In this document: one piece after another, positions 1-9,172 of the stretch | Layout of the letters: every line of letters begins with the position of its first letter | Position numbering within the stretch: position 1 is the stretch's first letter | Source of the DNA: Halorubrum lipolyticum DSM 21995 | GTDB lineage: Archaea > Halobacteriota > Halobacteria > Halobacteriales > Haloferacaceae | Reading direction: 5' to 3' | Assembly (NCBI RefSeq): GCF_000337375.1 | Contig: NZ_AOJG01000040.1 | Span: 41,244-105,243 of the forward strand | DNA: 64,000 nucleotides | Notes under the pieces: model-generated | What the model was told of the DNA's origin: nothing | What the model saw: only the letters and a program-made list of their open reading frames with translations | Databases searched by the model: none | Made by a program: the position numbers and the translations under genes

Positions 1-7
1 CGGTAGC

Positions 8-273
8 GGCGATACAGTATTTAAAAAGGGATGAGCGAGCGCGACGATCGGTTATAAATGAACGAGGCGGTGGCGTGCGCCTGCGAGCGCCCGAAGGACG
101 CGAAAGAGCACCGTTCGAGGGAGTCGATCGCCACAGGCGACCGACGAGGCTGGGGCTTTGGAGGTGTTCACCGAAGCGGCGTCGATCACCGATACACAGC
201 CGCCAGCAACATTACTCGATCGTTTATAAATAACCGCTTCACCAATTCGCTATACCCGCTCCCGCAATCGATC
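8..273 (+). repeat. Dispersed non-coding element, copy A (short form)
   Basis: This gene-free stretch aligns by eye with the element at 19980-20431. Both begin with GCGATnCAG followed by an AATTTAAAA-like run. Both then carry TTATAAATGAACG, a GGCGGTGGCG block, GCGAGGGAGTCG or a near copy, GGCTGGGGCTTTGGA, GTGTTCACCG, CAGCAACA, a second TTTATAAA box near 222 and a GCTATACC block near 250. Copy A lacks the roughly 200-base hairpin-rich interior of copy B. A small open frame across it has no credible protein features. It lies beyond the 3' end of the Dps gene, and bases 274-369 show nothing further. Its left boundary could extend before the window. Confidence 0.7.
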
Positions 274-369
274 GAGAAGCGGTCTTCGACAGTCGGCTGT
301 GTCTGACGAAAAAACGGGGAGATTCGGGGCCGCAACCGCGGGATACGGCTACCGGAAGGTCGCCGACGC

Positions 370-918
370 TTACTCGAGCGTGCCCTGCGTGACGAGGGTG
401 TCGTCTTCCAGGTAGTGCTCGATGTGGTGGCCGTGTTCCTCGACGTCCATGAGGACCTCGCGGAGCTGCTCTTCGGTGTTGTAGTCGCCGAGGTTGTTGG
501 CGAGCCGGATGTGCTCGCGGAGCTGCTCGGTGATGTCGCCGAAGATCTCCAGGTCGTTCTCCAGCGAGGTGCGGATGTCGTAGGCGTCGGCGTCCTCGGG
601 GCTCACCGGCGCGTGCTCCTCGTAGTTCGCGCCGCCCGAGAGGGGCACGCCGCCGAGCGCCTGCGCGCGCTCGGCGATCACGTCGGCGCCCTCCTCGAGG
701 TCGGCGGCCACCTCACCGAGGTAGAGGTGGATGTCGTGGAACTCGGCGCCCTCGACGAGCCAGTGGTGCTTTTTCACCTGGTGGTAGAGGACGTACGTCG
801 CCGCGAGGTCGGAATTGAGCGCGTCGACGAGCTGCTCGGCCTTCTCTTCCGGGATACGAAGCGCTTCGCTCTCGTGAACGTCACCGTACCGTTGTCGGGC
901 CTCTTTCTGCGTGCTCAT
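370..918 (-). CDS. dpsA: DpsA-like ferritin / DNA-protection protein
   Basis: This 182-residue protein belongs to the Dps/ferritin-like family, whose haloarchaeal member DpsA oxidises and stores iron in a dodecameric shell in the cytosol. The family signature is clear: a helix with HHWLVEG near residue 52 supplies the ferroxidase His, and an Asp/Glu-rich helix with EEGADVIAERA follows. A His-rich C-terminal helix (EEHGHHIEHYLEDD) may bind extra metal. Length is normal for haloarchaeal DpsA. It stands alone, divergent from the HEAT-repeat gene. An A/T-rich dyad at 980-996 lies upstream and could be regulatory. The start is the ATG at 918, preceded by a TTAAGTGT box. Confidence 0.93.
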   Translation of the reverse strand: MSTQKEARQRYGDVHESEALRIPEEKAEQLVDALNSDLAATYVLYHQVKKHHWLVEGAEFHDIHLYLGEVAADLEEGADVIAERAQALGGVPLSGGANYEEHAPVSPEDADAYDIRTSLENDLEIFGDITEQLREHIRLANNLGDYNTEEQLREVLMDVEEHGHHIEHYLEDDTLVTQGTLE

Positions 919-979
919 GTCTACCTGAACGTACGCGCGCTGGACACTTAATGGTTTTTACTATAACAAGGCATGTTCT

Positions 980-996
980 AAATATCGAAAATATTT
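980..996. promoter_or_regulatory. A/T-rich inverted repeat between dpsA and the HEAT-repeat gene
   Basis: AAATAT and ATATTT form a perfect 6-base dyad around CGAAA in an otherwise GC-rich region. It lies about 62-78 bases upstream of the dpsA start and about 95 bases before the divergent gene. The position fits a regulator site, but A/T-rich dyads can also arise by chance in haloarchaeal promoter regions. It does not match the iron-regulator motif reported for Halobacterium. Confidence 0.3.
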
Positions 997-1088
997 TTTC
1001 TATGCTTACAACGCCGGTCGGCGTCGCCGCGTCGACTCCGCCCGCGAAGGGAAACGTCTTAATGGACTACGCGCGCAGTTCGTGGTGT

Positions 1089-2537
1089 ATGAGCAACGGC
1101 GACGACGACCCGGCCGACGCCTCCGAGGGGGCCGACGCCGCGGACGACGCGGAGGAGGCGGGCGGCGCCGGCGAGTCGACGGACGCGGCCGCCGCGCCCA
1201 CGCTTCCCGACGAAGCGACCGAGGAGTCCCTGAACGAGTACCTCGACGAGATCGCGGAGCGCCTCGACGACGCCGAGACCGAGGCGGATCTCGACGACGT
1301 CGAGGCGCTCCTCGACGACGCCGAATCGGGGCTCGACGAGGCCGATCTCCCCGAACCGGACGAGGACGACGAGGACGCCGACGACCCGCGCGGCGACCTC
1401 GAAGACCGGATCGCGGAGCTCCGCGACGGCGTCGAGGAGGCCCGCGGCCCCTACGCCGACGACGTTGTCGACGCGATCGAAGCGGCGGCCTCGACGCTCG
1501 AGGAGACCGAGTGGACCGCCGCCGGGCGCGACGACGCCGCCGACGCGGTGGTCGCGTTCGTCGACGCGGCCGCTGACGCCGTCGACGACGAGGTCGACGC
1601 GGCCGGGATCGATCCGGACACGGTCGATACGGACGCGACCGACGCGGAGGACCCCGACGGGGCCGCCGAGGAGACCGACGACGACCGGCTCGCAGACCTC
1701 GTCGCGGCGCTCGACGCCGTGGCCGAGGCGGTCGCGGACGCCGGCCTCGACCCCGACGACGACAGCGACACGATCGCGGCGCTCCTCGACGCGACCGACG
1801 AGCTCGAAGCGGGACTCGACGAGGCCGAGGAGTGGGACGACCTCGAGACCCACGAGCAGCTCCGCGCGCAGGGGTACTACGACGTGCTCGGCCACTACAA
1901 GGACTTCCCGGTCGAGTGGGCCGCGCTGAAGGAGCACGAGGCGCGCGGCAACGTCGACATGATCCTGCTCGCGCTCGACTCGCTGCAGTCCGACTTCATG
2001 GAGCGCCACTGCCTCGAGGCCCTCGAACGCATGGGGAAACGCGGGAAGACCGAGGCGTCGGTCGAAGAGCTGCTCGGCCGCGCCGAGAAGCGCGACCGAC
2101 CGGCCATCCGTATCCTCGGCAAGATGGCCGCCGAGGAGGCGACCGAGACCCTCGTCGAGTACGTTCCGGAGGACTCGAACCCGCAGCTCCAGAAGACCGT
2201 GTTCAAGGCCCTCGGCGAGATCGGCGCCGCGGATGCGGTCCAGCCGCTCGCGAACCAGTTAGACCCCGAGGGCGACACCGAGGACCTCGTCCGGCCCCAC
2301 GCCGCCCGCGCGCTCGGCCTCATCGGCGACACCCGCGCGATCGATCCCCTCGCCGACGCGCTCGCCGGGGACGACTCCGACGACGTCCGCGCCGCCGCCG
2401 GCTGGGCGCTCCGCCAGATCGGCACGCGCGAGGCGCTCGAAGCGGTCGCCGAGTACGGCGACGAGCACTCCTTCATCGTGTCCACCGAGGCCGAGAAGGC
2501 CGAGCGCGCGCTCGACGAGGCGGCACCGACCGCCTGA
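1089..2537 (+). CDS. Acidic protein with C-terminal HEAT repeats
   Basis: This 482-residue protein has two parts. Roughly the first 260 residues are low-complexity Asp/Glu/Ala sequence with long acidic runs and helical heptad character. From about residue 275 to the end there are HEAT/PBS-lyase-type helical repeats (for example the segments around VFKALGEIGAADAVQPLANQL and ARALGLIGDTRAIDPLADAL). HEAT repeats are protein-interaction scaffolds, and the partner cannot be inferred. The frame is open further upstream, but the ATG at 1089 is preferred because the acidic protein begins there and a CTTAATGG box lies about 30 bases upstream. It is monocistronic as far as can be seen. Confidence 0.85.
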   Translation: MSNGDDDPADASEGADAADDAEEAGGAGESTDAAAAPTLPDEATEESLNEYLDEIAERLDDAETEADLDDVEALLDDAESGLDEADLPEPDEDDEDADDPRGDLEDRIAELRDGVEEARGPYADDVVDAIEAAASTLEETEWTAAGRDDAADAVVAFVDAAADAVDDEVDAAGIDPDTVDTDATDAEDPDGAAEETDDDRLADLVAALDAVAEAVADAGLDPDDDSDTIAALLDATDELEAGLDEAEEWDDLETHEQLRAQGYYDVLGHYKDFPVEWAALKEHEARGNVDMILLALDSLQSDFMERHCLEALERMGKRGKTEASVEELLGRAEKRDRPAIRILGKMAAEEATETLVEYVPEDSNPQLQKTVFKALGEIGAADAVQPLANQLDPEGDTEDLVRPHAARALGLIGDTRAIDPLADALAGDDSDDVRAAAGWALRQIGTREALEAVAEYGDEHSFIVSTEAEKAERALDEAAPTA

Positions 2538-2550
2538 ATCCTCGGCCCGA

Positions 2551-2625
2551 CACCGGCCGTCCGAGCTCAGTCCGGCACCGGCCGTCCGAGCTCAGTCCGG
2601 CACCGGCCGTCCGAGCTCAGTCCGA
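2551..2625 (+). repeat. Three tandem copies of a 25-bp unit
   Basis: Starting with CACCGGCCGTCCGAGCTCAG and ending TCCGG, a 25-base unit is repeated at 2551, 2576 and 2601. The third copy differs in its last base, and a fourth, broken copy starts at 2626. It fills the gap between the HEAT-repeat gene and the phospholipase D-like gene. There are no spacers, so it is a simple tandem array, not a CRISPR. Confidence 0.9.
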
Positions 2626-2679
2626 CACCGTCCGTCATTCGACCGATCGTTCTTATCTAATGCCGCGGGCAGACCCCCC

Positions 2680-4464
2680 GTGTCGCCTGATTCGCCCCGT
2701 CCCGCGAGCGAGTCGACCGCGAGCGTCGCCGCCGTCGCGCTCGCGCTGCTCCTCCTGACGGGCGCCGCGCCGATCGCGGCCGCGAATGACGGCGGAACGG
2801 GTGGGGCGCTCGCCGGGACCGATCCCGGAGGCGTCGTGGCACAGTCGAACGACGGGCCGGAGAACCGGACGCTCGTGGCGATGCAGCCGCGGATCGTCGA
2901 GCTCTTTCCGAACCCGACGGCGGCGGAGAATCGCGGCGAGTACCTCGTCGTCCGGCTCCCCGAGCGCGGGAACTGGTCGCTCTCGGACGGCTACCACGAG
3001 GCGGAGATCCCGGCGAACGCGAGCGGCGTCGTCGCGCTCTCGATGGACCCCGCGAACACGACGGCGCTGCTCGACGACGAAAACGCGATCGCTGGCAGCG
3101 GCGGCGTCGGGGAACCGGCGCTCCGCGCGCTCGACGGCTACTTCCCGCTCGCCGCGTCCGGCGACCGGATCGAGCTTCGCCGAAACGGGACGGCGGTCGC
3201 CGTGGTCGAGTACGACCGCGCGCCAGAGGGACACCGCTGGCGCGCGGACTGGGGCGAGTGGCGACCGCGGGGGTACGACTCGCGGCCCGCGACCGAAACG
3301 GAGAACGCGACCGTGAGACCGTTCGTGCTGCCGGACAGTCCGGGGATGCCGGTCGATCCGCTGCGCGCGGCCGACGATCGTCTGCTGCTCGCCGGCTACA
3401 CGCTCGGGTCGGAGCGCGTCGCCGACCTGCTCGTCGCCGCCGCCGACCGCGGCGTCGACGTGCAGGTCCTCGTCGAGGGCTCGCCGGTCGGCGGTTTTTC
3501 CGCCCGGAGCGCGCGCCTACTCGACCGGATCGCGGCCGCCGGCGTCGAGGTCCGCGTGCTCGACGGCGACCCCGAGCGGTTCCGCTTCCACCACGCCAAG
3601 TACGCGGTGGCCGACGACCGCGCGGTGGTCCTCACGGAGAACTGGAAGCCGTCCGGGACGGGCGGGCGAACCAACCGCGGGTGGGGCGTCGTTACCGGGG
3701 GTCCCCGGTCTTCGGGCGGGGACGAGACAGCCGCGGACGAGACGGCCACGAACGAGACGGCCACGAACGAGACGGCCGCAGACGACCTCGCCACCCTCTT
3801 CCGGGAGGACGCCGCGGCCCCCGACGCCCGCTCGTGGTCGTCGTTCCGAAACGAGACCGAGTTCCACGCGTCGGGGGCGGCAAACGGGTCGTATCCGACG
3901 CGATTCGAGCCGCCGGCGGCGACGACGGCGGACGTCGAACTCCTGACGACCCCGGGCAACGCCGCCGATCGGCTGGTCGAGCGGATCGACGCCGCCGACG
4001 ACCGCGTGTTGGGCGTGGTCCCGCAGACGGGCGGACCGGACAACCGGATCGTCCGCGCGCTCCGACGGGCCGCCGACCGCGGCGTCGACGTCCACCTCCT
4101 GGTGTCCGGCGCGTGGTACGACCGGGAGACGAACCGCGCGCTCGTCGACGAGCTCGACGACGAGCCGATCGAGGTGACTATCTCGGAGCCGCGCGGCCGA
4201 TTCGGAAAAGTCCACGCGAAGGGACTCGTCGTCGACGACGACGCCGTGGTCGGGAGCCTCAACTGGAACGAGGGCGCGGCGACGGAGAACAGAGAGGTGT
4301 TACTCGCGGTCGAGGACGAAGCGGTCGCCGATTTCTACGCTCGGGCGTACGCGGCGGACTGGCGCGGCGGCGGGGTCCACCTGCCGATCGGGTTGCTCGG
4401 CGGGTTGGCGACCGCCGTCGCGGGTGCCGGCGCTGTCGCGCGACGGGAGGTGACGTTCGCGTAG
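2680..4464 (+). CDS. Secreted phospholipase D-like protein
   Basis: This 594-residue protein has a signal-peptide-like N-terminus (hydrophobic AVALALLLLTGA ending in AAA near residue 35). A lamin-tail-like beta domain (VELFPNPTAAENRGEYL) follows, then two phospholipase D HKD modules: HAKYAVADD near residue 306 and HAKGLVVDDD near 511. A hydrophobic C-terminal segment (GLLGGLATAVAGAGAV) could anchor it in the membrane. The family uses paired His residues to cleave phosphodiester bonds, and the substrate is unknown. Between the modules lies a repeated NETA tract (bases 3720-3786) rich in Asn-Glu-Thr, which offers N-glycosylation sequons. The GTG start at 2680 is chosen because it gives the signal peptide. 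Confidence 0.8.
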   Translation: MSPDSPRPASESTASVAAVALALLLLTGAAPIAAANDGGTGGALAGTDPGGVVAQSNDGPENRTLVAMQPRIVELFPNPTAAENRGEYLVVRLPERGNWSLSDGYHEAEIPANASGVVALSMDPANTTALLDDENAIAGSGGVGEPALRALDGYFPLAASGDRIELRRNGTAVAVVEYDRAPEGHRWRADWGEWRPRGYDSRPATETENATVRPFVLPDSPGMPVDPLRAADDRLLLAGYTLGSERVADLLVAAADRGVDVQVLVEGSPVGGFSARSARLLDRIAAAGVEVRVLDGDPERFRFHHAKYAVADDRAVVLTENWKPSGTGGRTNRGWGVVTGGPRSSGGDETAADETATNETATNETAADDLATLFREDAAAPDARSWSSFRNETEFHASGAANGSYPTRFEPPAATTADVELLTTPGNAADRLVERIDAADDRVLGVVPQTGGPDNRIVRALRRAADRGVDVHLLVSGAWYDRETNRALVDELDDEPIEVTISEPRGRFGKVHAKGLVVDDDAVVGSLNWNEGAATENREVLLAVEDEAVADFYARAYAADWRGGGVHLPIGLLGGLATAVAGAGAVARREVTFA

Positions 4465-4497
4465 CGACGGTTGGTGAATCGGTCGGCGAGACGGAGA

Positions 4498-6444
4498 TTA
4501 GTCGTCGATCGCGGCGGTCGACGAGAGCGCCTCGTCGATCTCCGCCTCGGCCATCTTCTCGACGAGCGTCTCGATGACGGCGCTTCGGCGTCCCTTCACG
4601 AACTTGATCGAGCCGACGACGAGGTGGCCGCCGCCGGAGACGCCCGCCTCGGGGAGCTCCTCGTTCAGCTCGGTCACCATGTTCGGGATGTCGAGCCGAA
4701 CGCCGTCGGACCGAAGCACGCAGAAGTCGGGACCGTAGCCGATGGTGATGACGGGGTCTCCCGTCTCCTTGACCCGAGTGTCGTGGAGCTCGCCCGTCGT
4801 CTTCCCGGGCGCGGGGTAGGTGAACCGGTGGGCGTACTCGTCGAGGTCGATGCGGTAGAGGTGCGCCCCGGAGGCGAGCCGCTCGTGTTCGACGTGGTCG
4901 TCGACGGCGTCGAGCTGGCGCTGCACGTCGCGGTCGGCCCGCTCGGAGAGGAACTCGACGAGCTCCTCGTGGCGCTCCTCGTCCTCGCAGCCGACGTTGA
5001 GCGCGTCGTTGACGAGGGTCTTCCCCTCGGAGTAGCGCAGCCAGTGGGCGGCGTAGTCGAGCGCCTCGCCGATGTCGAACAGGTCCGACTTGTCGTAGCC
5101 GGCCTCCTCGGCGAGCGCGACGTAGTCGTCCATCGCCTCTGCCTTCGAGCGGTCGGAGAGCCCGGCGACGGCCGGGACGTGCTCCAGCTCCTCGGTGATC
5201 GACGGGTCGATCAGTCGGGCGAGCTCGACGCACATCATCCCCGTCGTGACCCGGTAGTCCTCGCCGTGGAGATAGGGGTTGACGTGGGCGTCGAGCAGCG
5301 GTTCGACGGCCTCGGGGTCCGGGTGGTGGTGGTCGACGGCCGCGATGGGGATGTCGTAGTGCGCGAGGTTCTCGTAGGCGGGCACGTCCTCCTCGGTCGA
5401 CCCGTTGTCGAGCATCAGGAGGAAGGGGAGCTTCTGGCCGTGGCGGGCGCGTCCCTCCAAGGCGAAGTTCAGGTCGCGGGTCACGTCCTCCATCTCGTAG
5501 TACGGCGCCTTGCTCGGGAGCCGCTTGAACAGGTGGCGGGCCGCGTCCGGGTCCTCGTGTACGTCACGGACGAAGTTCTCCAGGGCGAGCTGAACCGGGA
5601 TCGCCGCGCACATCCCGTCGCCGTCCGCGTGGTGACGGACGCGGATCGGGCGGCCGGCGAGCACGGTGCGCCGGAGCAGCCGCGCCAGCTCGCGGAGGTC
5701 GTCGTGGATCGGCTCGAACGCCTCCCACTCGACGAGGGGGTCGACGTCGGCGGGCGCGGCGCGCTCGTCGAGGGCCGCCTCGAAGCGCTCGCGGGCCTCG
5801 GTCGCCCGCTCTTCGGGGAGCCGCTTCAGCGAGTCGACCTCCAGCTGGAGGGCGTTCTCGCGGGTCTCGATCGTCCCGCTGACGTGGACCATGTCGCCGA
5901 CCGCGACCTCGGGGTACGCCCGGACGCCGGCCTCCTCGAAGGCGGCACACGAGACGACGCCGGAGGCGTCCGCGACGGCGAATATCGTCGGGCCGCCCGT
6001 CTGTTTCGCCTGCACGACCTCTCCCTCGACGGTGACCTCGTCGCCGGGCGAAAGCCCGCGGACGCGGGAGACCGTCGGCTCGTGGGCGACGGTCTCGGTC
6101 CGGTAGTCGTCGAGGTCCTCGTCGTCGAACGCCACGTCGCCGTTCCCTTTCACCTCGGTCAGCCGGACGACGAGCCGGTCGCCGACGGCGTAGGTGCCGT
6201 CGAGGTTCGACTCGTGGACGAGCCCGCTCACGGCGTCCGAGACGTCGACGAAAATTCCGTAATCGACGACGCCGTTGACCTCGGCGTGGTACAGCGCGTC
6301 GACCTCGGCGTCCTCGAGGGTGCAGTCCGGTGCCAGATCGTAGACGGTCGGCCGGTCGTCGGCCGCCCCCTCCGCCGCGTCGGCGTCGGGTTCGAGGCTC
6401 GAATCGCCCCGCGTGCCGGAATCCCCGGCGGTGTTCTCGCTCAT
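4498..6444 (-). CDS. DHH-family phosphoesterase with S1 and OB domains (RecJ-like)
   Basis: This 648-residue protein carries an S1 RNA-binding domain at about residues 45-108 (GVVDYGIFVDVSDAVSGLVH), an OB-fold at about 135-205, and a DHH phosphoesterase core from about 265 with HADGDGMCAA and, further on, VDHHHPD. These Asp/His motifs bind the catalytic metals in RecJ/GAN nucleases. The C-terminus holds a DHHA1-type segment with GGGHLVVGSIKF. Haloarchaea have several RecJ-like paralogs. This domain order matches the long S1-containing form, probably an exonuclease or exoribonuclease acting in nucleic acid repair or turnover. It converges with the phospholipase D-like gene, 33 bases away. Confidence 0.88.
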   Translation of the reverse strand: MSENTAGDSGTRGDSSLEPDADAAEGAADDRPTVYDLAPDCTLEDAEVDALYHAEVNGVVDYGIFVDVSDAVSGLVHESNLDGTYAVGDRLVVRLTEVKGNGDVAFDDEDLDDYRTETVAHEPTVSRVRGLSPGDEVTVEGEVVQAKQTGGPTIFAVADASGVVSCAAFEEAGVRAYPEVAVGDMVHVSGTIETRENALQLEVDSLKRLPEERATEARERFEAALDERAAPADVDPLVEWEAFEPIHDDLRELARLLRRTVLAGRPIRVRHHADGDGMCAAIPVQLALENFVRDVHEDPDAARHLFKRLPSKAPYYEMEDVTRDLNFALEGRARHGQKLPFLLMLDNGSTEEDVPAYENLAHYDIPIAAVDHHHPDPEAVEPLLDAHVNPYLHGEDYRVTTGMMCVELARLIDPSITEELEHVPAVAGLSDRSKAEAMDDYVALAEEAGYDKSDLFDIGEALDYAAHWLRYSEGKTLVNDALNVGCEDEERHEELVEFLSERADRDVQRQLDAVDDHVEHERLASGAHLYRIDLDEYAHRFTYPAPGKTTGELHDTRVKETGDPVITIGYGPDFCVLRSDGVRLDIPNMVTELNEELPEAGVSGGGHLVVGSIKFVKGRRSAVIETLVEKMAEAEIDEALSSTAAIDD

Positions 6445-6594
6445 GGACGCTCATCGGGAACGGCCGGTGTTAAGCCTGTTCTCTCGCGTCTCCGCAGTCG
6501 TCGCGGATGCGCGGCCGACGCACCGCGGTAGCGTCCGGGGTCGTCCGCTCCGCGGTCCGGAATCCATATGGGGCGACGGCGCCTTCCCTCGCGT

Positions 6595-7116
6595 ATGCGA
6601 CTGTTCCGCTCGGACGAACTCCTCGGGATCGCTCGGGAGACCATGGAGTTCGTCCTCGAGGCGAGCGAGGAGAGCCACCCCAACGAGTACATGGGGTTCC
6701 TCCGCGCGGACGACGCCCGGAAGCTCGACCTCGACCGAGACGGACAGGTGATCACCGACGTGCTCGTCATCCCGGGCACGGAGTCGAACCCGACGAGCGC
6801 CAGCGTCCGCACCCACATGAAGCCGAACGACATGCGCGCGGTCGGCTCGGTTCACTCCCACCCGAACGGCGTGCTCCGGCCGAGCGACGCCGACCTCGCG
6901 ACGTTCGGACAGGGGCAAGTCCACATCATCGTCGGCGCTCCGTACGGGTGGGGCGACTGGAAGGCGTTCGACAACGAGGGGAACCAGACGACCCTCGACG
7001 TGCTCGACGTGGAGGTCCCCGACGAGCACTTCTTCGACTTCACGCAGGAGGACATCGACCGCGAGATCGGCGAGGAGCGACGCGAGGGCGGCGGCTTCCT
7101 CTCGTGGTTCCGATGA
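6595..7116 (+). CDS. JAMM/MPN+ metalloprotease (possible desampylase)
   Basis: This 173-residue protein has the full JAMM zinc motif: Glu31 in NEYMGFL, His87 and His89 in HSHPNG, Ser97 and Asp100. In archaea, JAMM enzymes such as Haloferax HvJAMM1 remove ubiquitin-like SAMP modifiers from targets. Removal of SAMPs is a plausible role here but is inferred. The ATG at 6595 begins the conserved RLFRSDELL segment, and an upstream in-frame ATG at 6568 would add nine unrelated residues. The stop overlaps the next gene's start by four bases (ATGA), so it is probably co-transcribed with the FAD synthase gene. Confidence 0.87.
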   Translation: MRLFRSDELLGIARETMEFVLEASEESHPNEYMGFLRADDARKLDLDRDGQVITDVLVIPGTESNPTSASVRTHMKPNDMRAVGSVHSHPNGVLRPSDADLATFGQGQVHIIVGAPYGWGDWKAFDNEGNQTTLDVLDVEVPDEHFFDFTQEDIDREIGEERREGGGFLSWFR

Positions 7117-7604
7117 CTCGGGTCGTCGCGCAGGGGACCTTCGACCTGCTTCACCCGGGCCACGTTCACTACCTGGAAGACGCGGCGACGCGCGGCGACG
7201 AGCTCCACGCCATCGTCGCCCGCCGCACCAACGTCACGCACAAGCCGGCGCCGGTCCTCTGTGCCGAGCAGCGCCGCGACATGGTCGCCGCGCTCGCCGC
7301 GGTCGACGAGGCGCACCTCGGTCACCCCGAGGACGTGTTCGTTCCCATCGAGCGCCTCGATCCCGACGTGATCGTGTTGGGGTTCGACCAGCACCACGAC
7401 GAGGCCGACATCGCCGACGCGCTCGCGGAGCGCGGCATCGACTGCCGGGTCGAGCGCGCGTCAGGACGCGATCCCCGGTACGAGGACGAGCTCCTCTCCA
7501 GCGGGGATATCGTCGATCGGGTCCTGAAGCGGCGCGGAGCCGGCTGCGACGGCGACCGCGACGACCGCGGCCACCGCGACGAGGCGGGAGAGCGACCGCA
7601 GTAG
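7113..7604 (+). CDS. ribL: Archaeal FAD synthase (cytidylyltransferase family)
   Basis: This 163-residue protein opens with the nucleotidyltransferase signature [16 protein letters not shown], including the HxGH motif at residues 14-17. It continues with [17 protein letters not shown] and [13 protein letters not shown], as in archaeal RibL enzymes that adenylate FMN to FAD in the cytosol. A glycerol-3-phosphate cytidylyltransferase would look similar, but the short length and archaeal context favour RibL. The last 25 residues or so are Asp/Arg-rich and probably disordered. Its ATG overlaps the stop of the JAMM gene. Confidence 0.85.
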   Translation: MTRVVAQGTFDLLHPGHVHYLEDAATRGDELHAIVARRTNVTHKPAPVLCAEQRRDMVAALAAVDEAHLGHPEDVFVPIERLDPDVIVLGFDQHHDEADIADALAERGIDCRVERASGRDPRYEDELLSSGDIVDRVLKRRGAGCDGDRDDRGHRDEAGERPQ

Positions 7605-7671
7605 CAGCGACGGCCGCGATCGATGCGGCGAAGCGCGGAACCTATATGGATCGGTTCCTAAAATCGTACAA

Positions 7672-9075
7672 GTGACGATACCAGACCGATTCCCCGCGGT
7701 TCTCGCGGCGGCGGCGATGGGCGTGTACCTGCTCATCGTCGTCGGCGCCACCACCTCGCTCACGGAGGCGACCGCGGCCTGCACGGGCTGGCCCGCCTGC
7801 GGCAACGGGGCCGCGCTCCCCGTCGAGACCGCCGGGTGGGTGGCGCTCGGCCACCGCCTGCTCGCGGTCGTCGTGGGGGCCCTCGTGGCGCTGTCCGCCG
7901 CGCTCGCGTGGCGAGACGGGACGAGCCGCCGGATCCGAGCGGCGCTCACCGCCGCCCTGCTCGTGTACCCGGTGCAGGCCGGCGTGGGCGCGCTCGTCGC
8001 CGTCGGCGGGCTCCCGGCCGCGCTGGGATCCCTTCACCTCCTCCTCGGCGTGGCAATCTTCGCGGCCGTGCTCGCCGGACTCGCGTGGTGGCTGGAGGCC
8101 GAGACCGGCGACCCGGACGACGCCCCGGTCGATTTCCAGCCCGGGACCGACGACCTCCCGCCGGTCGAGGAGGCGCCGGATCCGGACGTGCCGACTGCGA
8201 CGGTTCCCCGGTTGAAGGCGACCGCCGCGGCGTACTTCCGGCTGATGAAGCCGCGGCTGATGTGGCTGCTCTGTCTGGTCGCCGCCGCCGCGATGGCGCT
8301 GGCCGGCGGCCCCGGGTTCACGCCGTACGCGGTCGCCGCGACGCTCGTCGGCGGCGCGCTCTCGATCGGCGCCTCCGGGACGTTCAACCACGTGCTCGAA
8401 CGCGACGTTGACAAGCGGATGCAGCGCACGAACGACCGCCCGCTGGCGACCGACCTCGTGCCGGTCCCGAACGCGCTCGCGTTCGGCGGGCTCCTGACGT
8501 TCGTCTCCGTCGGCCTGTTCTGGACGGTCAATCTCCTGACGGCGGCGCTCGGCCTCGTCGCGATCGTGTTCTACAGCGTCGTGTACACCCTCATCCTGAA
8601 GCCGAACACAGTGCAGAACACCGTTATCGGCGGGGCCGCCGGCGCGCTCCCGGCCCTCATCGGTTGGGCCGCCGTGACCGGTGAGGTCGGCGGCGGCGGG
8701 CTGTTGCTCGCGCTGGTCATCTTCCTGTGGACGCCCGCGCACTTCTACAACCTCGCGCTGGCCTACAAGGACGACTACGAGCGCGGCGGCTTCCCGATGA
8801 TGCCCGTGGTCCGCGGAGAGACGACGACGCGCCGGCACATCGTCTGGTACCTCGGCGCGACGCTCGTCGCCGCGGTCGCGCTCGCGGCGGTCGCCGAGCC
8901 GCTCGGCGCGCTCTACGCCGCCGTGGGCGTCGCCGTCGGCGCCCTGTTCCTCTGGATGGTCGTCCGGCTTCACTACGAGCAGACCGAGGCCGCGGCGTTC
9001 CGCGCGTTCCACGCGTCGAACGCCTACCTCGGCCTCCTGCTGTTCGCCGTCGTGTTCGACGCGCTCGTGGTCTGA
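7672..9075 (+). CDS. ctaB: Haem O synthase CtaB fused to a CtaA-like half domain
   Basis: This 467-residue membrane protein has two parts. Residues 1-145 form about four membrane segments with CtaA/COX15 landmarks: CTGWPAC (Cys37, Cys43), GHR with His61, and LHLLLG with His122. After an acidic linker (about 145-178), residues 185-467 are a UbiA-type protohaem IX farnesyltransferase with NHVLERDVD and MQRTNDRPL near 239-258 and a WTPAHFYNLAL loop. CtaB turns haem B into haem O, and CtaA oxidises it to haem A. The single half-CtaA domain may only bind haem. The start is the GTG at 7672. The oxidase operon it should serve lies 4.5 kb downstream. Confidence 0.9.
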   Translation: MTIPDRFPAVLAAAAMGVYLLIVVGATTSLTEATAACTGWPACGNGAALPVETAGWVALGHRLLAVVVGALVALSAALAWRDGTSRRIRAALTAALLVYPVQAGVGALVAVGGLPAALGSLHLLLGVAIFAAVLAGLAWWLEAETGDPDDAPVDFQPGTDDLPPVEEAPDPDVPTATVPRLKATAAAYFRLMKPRLMWLLCLVAAAAMALAGGPGFTPYAVAATLVGGALSIGASGTFNHVLERDVDKRMQRTNDRPLATDLVPVPNALAFGGLLTFVSVGLFWTVNLLTAALGLVAIVFYSVVYTLILKPNTVQNTVIGGAAGALPALIGWAAVTGEVGGGGLLLALVIFLWTPAHFYNLALAYKDDYERGGFPMMPVVRGETTTRRHIVWYLGATLVAAVALAAVAEPLGALYAAVGVAVGALFLWMVVRLHYEQTEAAAFRAFHASNAYLGLLLFAVVFDALVV

Positions 9076-9137
9076 TCGCGGCGCGACCGTCATCGAGTGC
9101 CGTCGATTTCTCGGGCGTGATACCCGATCGTGTGCCG

Positions 9138-9146
9138 TTTATATAG
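9138..9146 (+). promoter_or_regulatory. TATA box of the histidine kinase gene
   Basis: TTTATATAG ends 27 bases before the ATG at 9173, the spacing expected for a leaderless haloarchaeal transcript. Confidence 0.6.
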
Positions 9147-9172
9147 CTCCGCGAGAAAGCCGTGGTAATCGA

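Noticed and set aside
58..306. Small open frame in repeat copy A
   Set aside because: It runs through the repeat blocks and the corresponding stretch in copy B does not conserve the protein frame.
2551..2636. Possible CRISPR array
   Set aside because: The 25-bp units are directly adjacent with no spacers, and no cas gene is in the window.
4471..6531. 686-residue open frame antisense to the DHH protein gene
   Set aside because: The opposite strand encodes a clear S1-OB-DHH protein, and the antisense frame has no domain.
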